Shown here: one piece after another, positions 27,336-37,348 of the stretch
How the letters are laid out: each line of letters begins with the position of its first letter
How positions within the stretch are numbered: the first letter of the stretch is position 1
From: Rhodospirillaceae bacterium
Lineage (GTDB): Bacteria; Pseudomonadota; Alphaproteobacteria; UBA8366
Direction: 5' to 3'
Assembly: GCA_002724395.1 (NCBI GenBank)
Contig: PBOR01000041.1
Span: 2,615 to 59,680 of the forward strand
DNA length: 57,066 bases
Program-made: the position numbers and the translations under genes
The notes under the pieces: model-generated
The model's input: only the letters and a program-made list of their open reading frames with translations
Database searches by the model: none
Told to the model about the DNA's origin: nothing

Positions 27336-28855
27336 GCTGGATTCGACGGGATTTTCTTATTGGGGGGGCTAGTGCACTAGCTTATATGCGTGGCGTAAGG
27401 ATAAATGCCGCACCCCGATTCCCTGATAATCCGTTTAAGTTGGGTGTCGCTTCTGGCGAGCCGACGCAAGATGGCTTTGTTTTATGGACAAGGTTAGCGC
27501 CATTCCCTTTTGATGAGATGAGTGGAATGCCCCTAGAACCGGTTGTCGTCGAATGGCAAGTGTCATCAGACGAAGGTATGAGCAAAGTGGTCGCAAAAGG
27601 TTCGACCATTGCTGATCCAACGATGGGTCACTCCATCCATGTCGAGGTATCAGGTTTAGAACCCCACCGTTATTATTGGTATCAGTTTCGTACTGGCAGT
27701 GAGATCAGCCCAAAAGGGCGTACGCGGACTTTACCGATGGCTGGTGGTTCGATAGATGCAGCGCGAATTGGTGTGGTTTCGTGCCAAAAATATGAAGATG
27801 GTTATTTCACTGGTTTCAGGCATTTATCCCGTGAAGATATTGATCTTGTGGTGCATCTCGGCGATTACATTTATGAGAAGAAGGGTAAGTTTTACAAGAC
27901 CCGGACCCATCACGGCGGCACTTGCTATACGCTTGAGGAATATCGGGCACGCTATGCCCAATATAAGATGGATGCTGATTTGCAGGCTGCGCATGCGGCT
28001 CATCCTTGGGCAGTTTCTTTTGACGACCATGAGGTAGTCAATGATTATGCAGGTGCAGATGAAGGGAACAGCGATCCGACCGATGAGATGACATACCGGC
28101 GAACCGCTGCTTATCAAGCCTATTATGAAAATATGCCGCTTCGGCGCTCAGCTATACCTAATGGACCTTATATAAAGCTATTTCGGCGTCTTCATTTCGG
28201 AAATCTTTTAGCGATTAATATTTTGGATACGCGTCAGTATCGCAGCGAGCAGCCATGTTATGCCGGCAAAAAGGTCGAACGTTGCGACGAAGTTTTTGAT
28301 CAAAAGGCTGCCATGCTTGGAAAGGCCCAAGAAAAGTGGCTCTATGATGGTCTCAGGAGTTCCAGTACGCGTTGGAATACACTTGCCCAGCAAGTGATTG
28401 TTGCGCCCCGCCAGTTGTCAGAAAATCGATATAGCATGGACAAATGGGATGGCTATGAGATACCGCGCCGCCGCCTTATTGGGGCCTTGGGGGACGGTCA
28501 TGTTAGTAATCCAATCATTTTATCTGGTGATAACCATCGTCACTGGGTAGCGGAATTAAGATCTAAGCCAGAAGATCAAGAGACACCCGTCATCGCGACG
28601 GAATATATTGGCGGCTCTATCGCTTCGCGAGGCGACGGCTCCGAAATGACTAATTCTGGTCGTCGGATTCTAAAGCTTAATCCGCATTTTAAATATTTTT
28701 GCGATCAACGAGGCTATTTGTTGTGCACAATAACGCCCGCACAATGGCGAACTGATTATCGCATCATGCGTTATGTCGAGCGGCCCGGAGCACCCATTGA
28801 AACGCGTATTAGTTTCGTCACAGAAAACGGTCGCCCTGGCGCTATACAAGTATGA
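27311..28855 (+). CDS. PhoD-type alkaline phosphatase/phosphodiesterase, Tat-exported
   Basis: A protein of up to 514 residues of the PhoD family, periplasmic metallophosphoesterases releasing phosphate from mono- and diesters. The N-terminus carries a twin-arginine motif (WIRRDFLIGG) followed by a hydrophobic stretch and Ala-rich cleavage region, so export is by Tat. Metal-site motifs: VVSCQKYEDGYF, VVHLGDYIYE, FDDHEVVNDY and LSGDNHRHW. The start is uncertain: TTG at 27311 overlaps the ligase by 25 bases, while TTG at 27332 overlaps its TGA (TTGA), has GGTGG seven bases upstream and leaves a short n-region before the arginines. Coupling to an acyl-CoA ligase is unexpected and probably positional. 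Confidence 0.85.
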   Translation: MAIGGKKLSWIRRDFLIGGASALAYMRGVRINAAPRFPDNPFKLGVASGEPTQDGFVLWTRLAPFPFDEMSGMPLEPVVVEWQVSSDEGMSKVVAKGSTIADPTMGHSIHVEVSGLEPHRYYWYQFRTGSEISPKGRTRTLPMAGGSIDAARIGVVSCQKYEDGYFTGFRHLSREDIDLVVHLGDYIYEKKGKFYKTRTHHGGTCYTLEEYRARYAQYKMDADLQAAHAAHPWAVSFDDHEVVNDYAGADEGNSDPTDEMTYRRTAAYQAYYENMPLRRSAIPNGPYIKLFRRLHFGNLLAINILDTRQYRSEQPCYAGKKVERCDEVFDQKAAMLGKAQEKWLYDGLRSSSTRWNTLAQQVIVAPRQLSENRYSMDKWDGYEIPRRRLIGALGDGHVSNPIILSGDNHRHWVAELRSKPEDQETPVIATEYIGGSIASRGDGSEMTNSGRRILKLNPHFKYFCDQRGYLLCTITPAQWRTDYRIMRYVERPGAPIETRISFVTENGRPGAIQV

Positions 28856-28927
28856 GGTTATACTTTAAGCTATTTAGCTTGCTTGGCTTTGCTCCAAGAG
28901 CTCAGGTTGCTTTGCCTCTAACTTTGC

Positions 28928-29686
28928 CTAGAAAGCGAAGCGACGCATACCCCCGTCCACATGGATCACTTCGCCATTAATATAACGGGCTAAAGGCGAC
29001 GCTAAGAACGCTATCAAATTACCCATATCTTCTGGCTCACCAAAATAACCTGCTGGAATATGCATGTCAGCAAACGCGGCTCTTTCCTGTGGATCAGGAT
29101 GTACTCGTTCGATGATTTGTTCACTCATAATGCGGCCTGGGGGCAGACTATTGATTGTGATGCCGTCACGTCCAAGCGCACGTGACATGCCTTTTGACCA
29201 GGCGTGTATCGCAGCCTTTGCAGCGTTTGCTACGTTGACACCTTTAGGTTCGCTGGATCCAGTGATATTTATGATGCGACCATATTTTTGTTCGCGCATC
29301 GAATGGACTAGCGCCATGGTTAGCCGTCTAATTGCTTCGAAATTCAGTGACATGCCCTCGTCCCAGGCGTCGTCCCCCGTATCCCATGGAATCGAGCGTG
29401 AACCTCCTGCAGAATTAACTAAAATATCGCAATGTCCAAATGCGTTAAATAGTTGATCGCGAATTTTGTTTGGCGCATCCTCAGGTAATACGTCCTCATT
29501 AATGATCAAAGGTCTGGCATGGCCTTCTGCCTCAATTTCATCGGCGACTTCCTCCAAAAGTTCCTTCCGACGTGCGCAAATAGCCAGTTTGCATCCTTCG
29601 GCAGCAAGAATTTTGGAGGTGCCGCGTCCTATACCTCGACTGGCACCAGTGACGAGCGCTGGACGTCCCTTTAATTGCAAGTCCAT
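28928..29686 (-). CDS. SDR-family oxidoreductase, atypical active site
   Basis: A 252-residue short-chain dehydrogenase/reductase-like protein. Cofactor motif TGASRGIG (13-20) and NSAGG (near 90) are normal, and the C-terminal INGEVIHVDGG is typical. The active site reads NITGSSEPKGVNVANAAKAA: serine and lysine are present, but the YxxxK tyrosine position is alanine and the Ser-to-Lys spacing is short. I recall this SSEPxGxNxANxAK pattern as a recurring SDR subgroup, so it is probably a functional variant rather than decay. ATG 29684-29686 is preceded by a GGGAGAC ribosome site. It is convergent with the PhoD gene. Substrate unknown. Confidence 0.8.
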   Translation of the reverse strand: MDLQLKGRPALVTGASRGIGRGTSKILAAEGCKLAICARRKELLEEVADEIEAEGHARPLIINEDVLPEDAPNKIRDQLFNAFGHCDILVNSAGGSRSIPWDTGDDAWDEGMSLNFEAIRRLTMALVHSMREQKYGRIINITGSSEPKGVNVANAAKAAIHAWSKGMSRALGRDGITINSLPPGRIMSEQIIERVHPDPQERAAFADMHIPAGYFGEPEDMGNLIAFLASPLARYINGEVIHVDGGMRRFAF

Positions 29687-30204
29687 AAGTGTCTCCCGTA
29701 TTTGTTATTTCACATACGGTTTAAATAGCCCACAAGCCTTTTACAAGACGGCAACAAAAGCGACCTAGCAGGATTTGCGGAGTTTTGCGCTGATACTATC
29801 TTTAGTAATTGCGGGTTTAGTTGGCGATCAATATTTCGTAAAAAGCGACCAACTAAACCATTTCTATGGGCTAAGCTGCCAATTTTGTCGGTAGCTATTT
29901 TGGGGTTGGTGATTGATAGGTTTATAGAGTTATAATTCTTGTATTTGAGATTTCTTTCTGGATTTTTTTTGTTGGCATAGGACTTTCATGCATATCGAAG
30001 TGCTGCTTAAGGAAAAACTTGGGTTCTTGGGTTAAGGTGTTTTTCGTAATGCATTAGCCCCTTAGCTGTGCGACATCTGCTCCCTTGCATGATGAGAGCA
30101 GTTCGGCCAATGTCCCACTGTTTTAGCGGGAAAATACCGTTTATGGCCTTTAAAATTTACGCGCGCTTATCGTGTGTCAACGAACTTTTGTGGGAGAGAT
30201 TCCT
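29687..30204. other. intergenic, with one short membrane-protein-like frame
   Basis: These 518 bases lie between divergent genes (SDR on minus, 3-hydroxyacyl-CoA dehydrogenase on plus), so promoters of both belong here. A plus-strand frame ending at a TAA at 29933-29935 reads WRSIFRKKRPTKPFLWAKLP followed by a hydrophobic tail (ILSVAILGLVIDRF); it looks like a basic segment plus one membrane helix but has no ATG/GTG start with a ribosome site, so it is more likely a remnant. Nothing else was recognised. Confidence 0.35.
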
Positions 30205-31731
30205 GTGGCAATAGATGCAAGTAAGGAAGACTTACTTATTGGTGTTTGTGGTGCTGGTGCGATGGGGCGGGGGATCGTTCAGGTCGCAGCAGCAGGGGGC
30301 GTAAGCGTACGCGTCTTTGATATAAATAAAGAACAGCTCCAGGACGCGGTAAATTTTATCGATAGTATGCTTGGCCGCGCGGTAGAAAAGGGCCGCATGG
30401 AAGTTGACGATCATAAAGCTGCTGTTAATCGTATTGAGATGATTGATAGCATGGCGGGTTTTCGCGAATGTGACATCGTTATCGAGGCCGCAACTGAAAA
30501 CTTAGATATTAAAAAGAAAATTTTCGAAGAAATAGAAAAGAATGTCGGCAATGAGACGATTATCGCAACGAATACGTCTTCACTCTCGGTAACTACAATT
30601 GCTTCAGCTTGTGAAAAGCCTGAGAGGATAGCTGGTTTTCATTTTTTCAATCCGGTACCATTGATGCGTCTGGTCGAAGTCATTGACGGTGTATTGACAG
30701 ATCCGGAAGTAGGCGACCAGCTGATGATCTTGGGTTCTCGAATGACCAGAGAGCCTGTCCGCCTAAAAGATGCTCCTGGCTTTCTCGTCAATCAGGTTGG
30801 GCGCGGTTACAACGTCGAAACGCAGCATCTGCAAGCGGAGTGTGTTGGCGAATTCGCTGACTTGGACCGTATTCTGCGTGATGGCGCAGGTTTTCGTATG
30901 GGGCCGTTTGAACTTATGGATTTGACGGGGTTAGATGTGACACATCCGGCTTCTGAATTGATCTATCGTCAATTTTTCGACGAGCCACGTTACCGGCCAT
31001 CAACAGTGATGCAATCACGCATGGAAGCTGGCATTTTGGGGCGAAAGACCGGTCGAGGTTATTATCGGTATGAAGATGGAAAGAAGGTGGAGGAAGCCGC
31101 AAAGCCAGTGCCCAAGTATGATGGTCGCAGTGTTTGGATAAGTAAAGCGGAGCCCGACGGTCATGCGGCCGTAAGTGAAATTGTAGAAAAATGCGGTGGG
31201 CAAATCGATAATGGAGATACGCCGAGTTTGACTTCACTAATTTTAGTGACACCAGTCGGTCAGGAGGTGACTCAGGCAGCTGTAGAACAAGGTCTTGATG
31301 CTACACGGACCCTCGGAGTCGATTATCTAATAGGACTGGGAACACACCGGACATTGGTTACCAATCCGGCCACAAAATTGGAATATCGAGATTCGGCTCA
31401 TGGTCTGTTAACTGCAGATGGTATTGGCGCTACAGTGGTTCGCGACTGCCCGGCATTTGTTTGTCAGCGCGTTTTGGCGACGATTTGTAATATTGGCTGC
31501 CAAATAGCCCAGTTGGGCACTGCAGAGCCGGATGATATCGACAAAGCAGTTGTATTGGGCTTGAATTACCCCAGTGGCCCGTTGACCTTTGGTGAAACCT
31601 TAGGGTCAAAAAATGTTCTACGGATTCTTGAAGGACTCTATGCTTCTTATGGGGACTCTCGTTACCGCCCAAGCCCGTGGCTGCGCCGCCGGGCATTATT
31701 GGGTTTGTCGTTATTTGAGACTGAAATTTAA
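30205..31731 (+). CDS. 3-hydroxyacyl-CoA dehydrogenase, PaaH-type with duplicated C-terminal domain
   Basis: A 508-residue NAD-dependent enzyme converting 3-hydroxyacyl-CoA to 3-ketoacyl-CoA. Domains: N-terminal Rossmann (about 8-185; GVCGAGAMGRG, NTSSLSVTTIA, catalytic region GFHFFNPVPLMRLVEVI), first 3HCDH C-terminal domain (about 188-280; PGFLVNQVGRGYN), then a linker and a second copy (about 400-495; DCPAFVCQRVLA). This layout matches PaaH/3-hydroxyadipyl-CoA dehydrogenase-like proteins. GTG 30205 is preferred to the GTG at 30172 because GGGAGA lies seven bases before it. It is the first gene of a unit with thiolase and glutaryl-CoA dehydrogenase. Confidence 0.88.
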   Translation: MAIDASKEDLLIGVCGAGAMGRGIVQVAAAGGVSVRVFDINKEQLQDAVNFIDSMLGRAVEKGRMEVDDHKAAVNRIEMIDSMAGFRECDIVIEAATENLDIKKKIFEEIEKNVGNETIIATNTSSLSVTTIASACEKPERIAGFHFFNPVPLMRLVEVIDGVLTDPEVGDQLMILGSRMTREPVRLKDAPGFLVNQVGRGYNVETQHLQAECVGEFADLDRILRDGAGFRMGPFELMDLTGLDVTHPASELIYRQFFDEPRYRPSTVMQSRMEAGILGRKTGRGYYRYEDGKKVEEAAKPVPKYDGRSVWISKAEPDGHAAVSEIVEKCGGQIDNGDTPSLTSLILVTPVGQEVTQAAVEQGLDATRTLGVDYLIGLGTHRTLVTNPATKLEYRDSAHGLLTADGIGATVVRDCPAFVCQRVLATICNIGCQIAQLGTAEPDDIDKAVVLGLNYPSGPLTFGETLGSKNVLRILEGLYASYGDSRYRPSPWLRRRALLGLSLFETEI

Positions 31732-31756
31732 AACTGCGAATTAGAGGAATAGAACC

Positions 31757-32965
31757 ATGTTAGACGCCTATATTTATGATGGTAAACGCACCCCATTTGG
31801 ACGCTACGGCGGTTCGCTCTCAAGCGTGCGCCCGGACGATTTACTTGGTAGTGTAATTAAGACAATTGTAGAAGATAATCCCGTAAATGCAGACGAGATT
31901 GACGATGTTTATATCGGTTGTGGTAATCAAGGCGGCGAAGATGCCCGCTGTGTCGCTCGCCATGCTGCTCTGTCTGCAGGATTACCGATTACAACGCCGG
32001 GCGTTGTGTTTCAGCGTAATTGCGCCAGCGGCCTAACTGCTATTTCCACGGCTGCTCAGTCTGTAACCGTGGGAGAGGGTGATTTCTTCATTGCAGGCGG
32101 TGTAGAGAGCATGAGCCGTGCACCGTTTGTTTTTGGTAAAGCGGACAACGCTTTCAGCCGCCAGATGAACGTCTTTGATAGCACCATTGGTTCACGCTTT
32201 CCGAATAAGAAGATAGTTGATCAGTATGGTGACGATACCATGCCGCAGACAGCGGACAATCTAGCTGAAGAGTTTCAGATTACGCGCGACGAGGCAGATA
32301 CTTTCGCGCTTTCCTCACAAAATAATTATGAAGCCGCTGAGAAGGACGGCTTCTTTGAAGACGAAATTAATCCAGTAACTTATGACGGTGGTCGTAAAGT
32401 GGGTGATGTCACGGTCAGTGAAGATGAACATCCTCGTCGAGGCTCGACTATGGAGGGGCTTGCTAAGCTGCGTGAATTAAATACGGGCGGCGTGACCACT
32501 GCTGGCAATGCTTCTGGCGTTAACGATGGTGCGGTTGCCATGATTGTTGGCTCCCGAAAGCTCGGGGAGGATACTGGTATGAAGCCGATTGCTAAGATCA
32601 TTGCGAGTGCTTCTGCGGGTGTGGAGCCACGCATCATGGGGTTTGGTCCAGTGCCTGCCTCGCAAAAGGCACTCGAGCGTGCAAACCTAGAACTTAAAGA
32701 CATGGACATAATTGAGATCAACGAAGCATTTGCTGCCCAGGTACTAGCTTGTCTTCGTGGATTTAACGTGCCTCTTGATGACAAACGCGTGAATCCTAAC
32801 GGCGGCGCTATTGCACTTGGCCATCCGCTCGGCGCTTCCGGTCCTCGTATTGCGCTGACAGCTGCGCGTGAATTGCAACGTCAGGGCGGTAAGTATGCCC
32901 TGGTTAGCTTGTGTGTTGGTGTTGGCCAAGGTGCTGCAATGGTCATGGAACGTTGCGGCGACTAG
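31757..32965 (+). CDS. acetyl-CoA acyltransferase (thiolase)
   Basis: A 402-residue thiolase performing CoA-dependent cleavage of 3-ketoacyl-CoA to acetyl-CoA plus a shortened acyl-CoA (or the reverse). The catalytic triad is complete: Cys89 in RNCASG, His356 in GHPLGASG and Cys386 in [13 protein letters not shown] and [10 protein letters not shown] are also present. Length fits degradative thiolases such as PcaF/FadA/AtoB. ATG 31757 follows AGAGGAA. It begins 25 bases after the 3-hydroxyacyl-CoA dehydrogenase, whose product it should use. The precise chain length is not readable. Confidence 0.9.
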   Translation: MLDAYIYDGKRTPFGRYGGSLSSVRPDDLLGSVIKTIVEDNPVNADEIDDVYIGCGNQGGEDARCVARHAALSAGLPITTPGVVFQRNCASGLTAISTAAQSVTVGEGDFFIAGGVESMSRAPFVFGKADNAFSRQMNVFDSTIGSRFPNKKIVDQYGDDTMPQTADNLAEEFQITRDEADTFALSSQNNYEAAEKDGFFEDEINPVTYDGGRKVGDVTVSEDEHPRRGSTMEGLAKLRELNTGGVTTAGNASGVNDGAVAMIVGSRKLGEDTGMKPIAKIIASASAGVEPRIMGFGPVPASQKALERANLELKDMDIIEINEAFAAQVLACLRGFNVPLDDKRVNPNGGAIALGHPLGASGPRIALTAARELQRQGGKYALVSLCVGVGQGAAMVMERCGD

Positions 32966-33065
32966 AATCTCACTGGCTTGGTTATGTTTTGGTGACTTCA
33001 TTTGGCGGCCTTTCCCTGAATATAGGCCTGTGTGGCGCCGTCTTTACCTAAGGAAAGAAATTGTA

Positions 33066-34241
33066 ATGGCCAGTAGTTTTGTCTGGAGTGATTCGCTTCT
33101 CCTAGAAGATCAATTAACAGAGGAAGAACGCCAAATCAGAGACTCAGTGCGTGACTTTGCTGAAACGGAATTGTTGCCCCGTATCTTAGAATGGAACCGA
33201 CACGAGAAATTTGACCCAGATATTATGAAGAAGTTTGGCGCACTTGGGATTCTGGGTGCGACTATACCTGATTATGGTTGTGCGGGTATTGGCCGTGTCG
33301 CCTATGGTTTGGTGTGCCGCGAGTTGGAACGGATCGACACCGCCTTCCGTTCGGCGGTTGGCGTTCAGACTGGCCTTGCTATGTCAGCGATTTACGAATT
33401 TGGCTCCGATGAACAAAAGGAACGTTTTCTGCCGGGCATGCGCGACGGAGCGATAATTGGCTGTTTCGGATTGACTGAACCAGATCATGGGTCCGATGCG
33501 GGTGCCATGACTGCGCGCGCGGTTGGCACAGATGGTGGCTACTTACTCAAGGGTACGAAAATTTGGATCACCCATTCACCCGTTGCACATGTGCTGGTGG
33601 TATGGGCCAAAGATGATGAAGGTACCATTGGTGGTTTCATACTAGAACGCGGTATGGATGGACTCGAAACACCGAAGATAGAGGGCAAGTTCGGAGCTCG
33701 TGCTTCACCAACCGGTTTCATTATGATGGATGATGTTTTCGTACCTGCAGAAAATCGTATGCCTGGTGCACGTGGACTTGGGGCGCCGTTGGCCTGCCTG
33801 AATAATGCGCGGTTTGGAATTTGTTGGGGCGCATTAGGGGCTGCAGAATTTTGTTGGCATGCGACTCGTCAGTATGTGCTGGACCGCAAACAATTTGGAC
33901 GTCCCTTGGCGGCAAATCAATTGATACAAAAGAAGCTCGCTGACATGCAAACTGAAATTACTATCGGTCTACAAGCAGCACTGCGTGTTAGCCGACTAGC
34001 GGATGAGGGTAAAGCAACGCCGGAAATGATCAGTTTGGTGAAACGTAATTCTACCGGCAAAGCAATTGAGGTCGTACGTCAATGTCGAGATATGCATGGT
34101 GGGAACGGGATTATCGATGATTACCATATCATTCGCCATCTTGGGAATATGGAAGTAATCAACACCCTTGAGGGTACTGCAGATATTCATGCTCTTATAT
34201 TAGGGCGGGCCCAGACTGGTATTCAGGCATTTACGGGGTAG
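33066..34241 (+). CDS. glutaryl-CoA dehydrogenase-like
   Basis: A 391-residue acyl-CoA dehydrogenase with strong glutaryl-CoA dehydrogenase features: [19 protein letters not shown] near 138-156, [17 protein letters not shown], and the catalytic base Glu369 in [20 protein letters not shown], near the position of Glu370 in the human enzyme. It would oxidise and decarboxylate glutaryl-CoA to crotonyl-CoA, a step in lysine, tryptophan and glutarate catabolism. The open frame begins at 32868 inside the thiolase; ATG 33066 with AAGGAAAG upstream is chosen as it gives the family N-terminus. The neighbouring 3-hydroxyacyl-CoA dehydrogenase and thiolase can finish crotonyl-CoA to acetyl-CoA given an enoyl-CoA hydratase (one is at 48.5 kb). 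Confidence 0.9.
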   Translation: MASSFVWSDSLLLEDQLTEEERQIRDSVRDFAETELLPRILEWNRHEKFDPDIMKKFGALGILGATIPDYGCAGIGRVAYGLVCRELERIDTAFRSAVGVQTGLAMSAIYEFGSDEQKERFLPGMRDGAIIGCFGLTEPDHGSDAGAMTARAVGTDGGYLLKGTKIWITHSPVAHVLVVWAKDDEGTIGGFILERGMDGLETPKIEGKFGARASPTGFIMMDDVFVPAENRMPGARGLGAPLACLNNARFGICWGALGAAEFCWHATRQYVLDRKQFGRPLAANQLIQKKLADMQTEITIGLQAALRVSRLADEGKATPEMISLVKRNSTGKAIEVVRQCRDMHGGNGIIDDYHIIRHLGNMEVINTLEGTADIHALILGRAQTGIQAFTG

Positions 34242-34248
34242 ATTAGCG

Positions 34249-34830
34249 ATGCGGGTTTTGTTGATTGGCCTATTCTTTTGCCTTATCTGCGGTGAACACG
34301 CTGCGGGAAAAGACGTTACTTTAATGGGGGTAGCCGCAACTAGCTTTAACAAAGATAGCGATAAGGCGCTTCTTATTTATAAATCCACTACTCAGCACCC
34401 GAGGCGCAAGCTTAAAGTAATCTCTTGGTTTGTCTATCTGGATGATAAAGAGGATTTCGATCTTAAGAAGGGATTTGTAACCAAATGGCTCGGCGTGGAG
34501 GAGGACAAGGCTATCTCACTCGGGCCGAAAGACCGTTTCAGAGCGTTGAAGGTTGTGCCCGGGGTCTATGCCTTACAATCTATCATCACCCTTAAAGACG
34601 GTAAGATGCAGAGAATTCACGCACAAAAGTCGACCCAAACTATCTCGCTGTCGGCGGGAGAAGTGTATTTTCTGAATGATGTTATTTTTAAATGGCAGGC
34701 CGATAGTAAGTATTATATGAATAATAAAGAAATGAAAATTGATTTGTCTAAGTGGATAGATATAAATAAAGAACTAAATATAGGAAGAATTATAAATTTA
34801 AGACCAAAAATATCAAAATTAAATAGATAA
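34249..34830 (+). CDS. secreted hypothetical protein
   Basis: A 193-residue protein beginning with a signal peptide (MRVLLIGLFFCLICGEHAAG, cleavage probably after residue 20), hence periplasmic. I recognise no family; the mature part seems beta-rich (VISWFVYLDD, DRFRALKVVPGVYALQS). The last ~45 codons are strikingly AT-rich with Lys/Asn/Ile content unlike the first part. It starts 7 bases after the glutaryl-CoA dehydrogenase stop, so it is probably in the same transcript, and ends 1 base from the convergent gloB stop. Confidence 0.6.
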   Translation: MRVLLIGLFFCLICGEHAAGKDVTLMGVAATSFNKDSDKALLIYKSTTQHPRRKLKVISWFVYLDDKEDFDLKKGFVTKWLGVEEDKAISLGPKDRFRALKVVPGVYALQSIITLKDGKMQRIHAQKSTQTISLSAGEVYFLNDVIFKWQADSKYYMNNKEMKIDLSKWIDINKELNIGRIINLRPKISKLNR

Positions 34831-34831
34831 T

Positions 34832-35629
34832 TTACTTAAAATATTGCCTATTTACTGCATTAAAATCATCTTTTCGCTTTCTTATTTCTGTGAATATACT
34901 TAAATTATCTTGCGTACTCAAGCCGATCGTCTGTTGAATTTCACTGCTATTCGGTCTGAGGAATGGATTTGTACTGCGTTCCTCACCAAGTAGAGAGGGT
35001 ACGGTCGATATCCCTTTGGCGCGCTTAGCGTTCACTTCTTTCATGCGATTTACCAATGCCTCGTTGCCTGGCTCGACACTCAATGCAAAAGCTCCGTTGG
35101 CTTGAGTATATTCGTGGGCACAGTAAATCCTTGTTTCGTCCGGCAATGCCATAAGTTTTGTGAGTGAGGCCCAGAGTTCCTCTGCCGTGCCCTCCGAAAG
35201 CCGCCCACAACCCATAGCGAACATCGTATCGCCGCAAAACAGGGCATCCGATGCATCGAACCAATAAACGATATGCCCCTTGGTATGCCCTGGTACTTCC
35301 ATAACGTTAGCGATAGCACCACCGAGGGCGAAAATCTCACCATCGCTAACCTCGATATCGATTCCTGGAATACGATAATTATCGATCTTAGCACCAACTA
35401 TTGTGCAGCCGGTTGCTTCCTTTAATGCAAGATTACCACCCACATGATCGTTGTGGTGATGGGTATTAAGAATATGAGTAAGGGTCCATCCTTTTTGCTT
35501 AAGGGCTTCGAGCACAGGTTCATGGACAGCAGGATCGAGAGCTGCGGTTAAATCTGCATCTGCCTCATGTAATAGATAGACATAGTTATCGCGCATCACA
35601 GGAATTTGGTGGATATCGAGTTTCGTCAT
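34832..35629 (-). CDS. gloB: hydroxyacylglutathione hydrolase (glyoxalase II)
   Basis: A 265-residue metallo-beta-lactamase-fold hydrolase that cleaves S-lactoylglutathione to lactate and glutathione in methylglyoxal detoxification. The dinuclear metal site is visible: NTHHHNDHVGGN around 55-66, VMEVPGHTKGHIVY around 107-120, and FCGDTMFAMGCGR around 128-140; the C-terminal glutathione-binding helices (RKRKDDF) are present. The frame extends to 35695, but ATG 35627-35629 gives the canonical N-terminus MTKLDIHQIPVMRDNYVYL. It is convergent with the secreted protein and downstream of the ThDP enzyme. Confidence 0.92.
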   Translation of the reverse strand: MTKLDIHQIPVMRDNYVYLLHEADADLTAALDPAVHEPVLEALKQKGWTLTHILNTHHHNDHVGGNLALKEATGCTIVGAKIDNYRIPGIDIEVSDGEIFALGGAIANVMEVPGHTKGHIVYWFDASDALFCGDTMFAMGCGRLSEGTAEELWASLTKLMALPDETRIYCAHEYTQANGAFALSVEPGNEALVNRMKEVNAKRAKGISTVPSLLGEERSTNPFLRPNSSEIQQTIGLSTQDNLSIFTEIRKRKDDFNAVNRQYFK

Positions 35630-35740
35630 CTCTGATTGCCGTTTGTTAAGTGTATTTAGAATTAAAGTAGGTGATAGCATAGCCAAAGGGTGCATTCATT
35701 GGATTGTTCTACTTTTGACCATGACTGTATCTAAGTGGCC

Positions 35741-37348
35741 CTAATGACCGGATCCTGACGGTGCAGGTAAGCCAGTAATTTCCACATTTATGCAAGCGGG
35801 TAACCCGCTTGCTTGTGCTCTTTCAAGTGCTTTCTTTAGTTCTGCAGAATTGGTTACATGTTCGCCGTGGCACCCAAACCCCTGGGCTGCCTGTTCGTAG
35901 CGGGTGGGATTGAGTTCGCAGCCGTAGAGCCGTTGCTCACCGTAATCGCGTAGTTGAATTTGGTATTCTGCATTCCACTTTGAATCATTCCCGATTATCG
36001 CAATAAAGTTGGCGCCGTACCGAGACGCTGTTTCGAACTCTGAAAAGTGGAACCCTGCAGTGCCGTCTCCCATTAAGGCGATGACCGTCGCTTCAGGGCG
36101 GGCGATTTTGGCGGCATACGCATAGCAAAGTCCGCCGCCGATTGCGCCACCAGGACCGTTGATTACGCGGGTAGCAGAGGACAAGCAGGCTTGCGCCCAC
36201 TGACCGAATTCACCACCATCAATAATCAGTATGGGATCATCTGCTCTGTCTATTATTTTTTGCACTTCGGAGCATAGAGAAGCCGGCCGCATTGGCCCTG
36301 CGGAGCCTGAAGGATCCCTAGGTCGCGCCTTAATTGAGTTTGCAACACCGGTTCGCCACGAGGTGCGTATAGATCCTACTTTGCCTGTCGTAGCTAAAAA
36401 TTTTGCTATTTCGACAGGGTCCGCGAGGTGCGTATTTATGAGGCGTGTTCCTAGTGAGCGCCGAGCGCGTTCCAATTCGGTTTCTTCTGCATCGACAACG
36501 ATAAACTTTGCATTTTCGCTCATTGTGGGTGGTTTACCGAAACCGGTTGTGAAGTCGAAGCGTTTGCCCAGAGAAAGTATTAGATCGGCATTGGGGACCT
36601 GTTCCACGAAGTCGCCAAGCGACGGATCGTTTAATCCTCGTGGACTTTCCATCGAAACGACAGGCGCATCAAGCGCATTGGCAAGATTTTCTAAGATATT
36701 CTTTGACCGCGTCACATTTAGGCTAGGGCCGGTAAGAATAAGAGGCGTCTTCGCTGCGGCTATCGTATTTCTCATTTTTTCGATCACTTCGCTACTTAGT
36801 GATGGGTGCTCGGACAGAAAACTATCCACTCCAGGCAACGATGTGCTTTTGATCTCGGCATTTAGAAGATCGAACGGGAGGGCTAAATGGACAGGGCCAG
36901 CTCTTCCAGATTGCGCAACGCGTATGGCGCGTGCAATATCTTGGCCCAGGTCGGCGGCGCGCTGTGACCGAAAGGAAAGTTTGGTAAAGGGACGGGATGC
37001 GCTCGTTTGATCAAGTTCTTGGAATGCCCCGGAACCGTCCGCTGTGATTGGAGAATCGCCACTTAACAAAACAACTGGACTTTCCGCGAAACGAGCCGAG
37101 TAAAGCGGAGAAAGTGCGTTCGCGAATCCTGGCGCTGCTGTAACCAATGCGACACCCACCTTTCCCGTGAGTTGTGCCCAGCAATCAGCCATATAAGTCG
37201 CTGCCGCTTCGTGTCGTACATGGTGAAGCATGATCTTCGTATCAATACAGGCATCGAAAATGGGCATGATTTGATTGCCTGATAACGCAAAAACCGTATG
37301 AATGCCGCCCGCTTTGAGTGATTGAGCGACTAAATCTGCGCCTCTCAT
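35741..37348 (-). CDS. thiamine-diphosphate-dependent enzyme (acetolactate synthase-like)
   Basis: A 535-residue ThDP enzyme with three domains: PYR (1-170) including catalytic Glu47 in HVRHEAAATYMA, central domain (about 185-320), and PP domain (about 360-530) with the Mg-ThDP motif GDGTAGFHFSEFETASRYGANFIAIIGN around 437-464 (GDG...N). Family members include acetolactate synthase large subunit, oxalyl-CoA decarboxylase, 2-hydroxyacyl-CoA lyase and benzaldehyde lyase; there is no small regulatory subunit gene nearby, which argues against biosynthetic acetolactate synthase. ATG 37348 has a strong GGAGG ribosome site. It is downstream of the transhydrogenase on the same strand, with a 181-base gap. 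Confidence 0.8.
   Translation of the reverse strand: MRGADLVAQSLKAGGIHTVFALSGNQIMPIFDACIDTKIMLHHVRHEAAATYMADCWAQLTGKVGVALVTAAPGFANALSPLYSARFAESPVVLLSGDSPITADGSGAFQELDQTSASRPFTKLSFRSQRAADLGQDIARAIRVAQSGRAGPVHLALPFDLLNAEIKSTSLPGVDSFLSEHPSLSSEVIEKMRNTIAAAKTPLILTGPSLNVTRSKNILENLANALDAPVVSMESPRGLNDPSLGDFVEQVPNADLILSLGKRFDFTTGFGKPPTMSENAKFIVVDAEETELERARRSLGTRLINTHLADPVEIAKFLATTGKVGSIRTSWRTGVANSIKARPRDPSGSAGPMRPASLCSEVQKIIDRADDPILIIDGGEFGQWAQACLSSATRVINGPGGAIGGGLCYAYAAKIARPEATVIALMGDGTAGFHFSEFETASRYGANFIAIIGNDSKWNAEYQIQLRDYGEQRLYGCELNPTRYEQAAQGFGCHGEHVTNSAELKKALERAQASGLPACINVEITGLPAPSGSGH

Noticed and set aside
28856..28927. Possible terminator between convergent PhoD and SDR genes
   Set aside because: Only a weak AAGCTA/TAGCTT hairpin near 28868-28881 without a clear T-run was seen.
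36231..37010. 259-codon plus-strand frame
   Set aside because: Antisense to the ThDP enzyme, whose catalytic motifs are intact on the minus strand.
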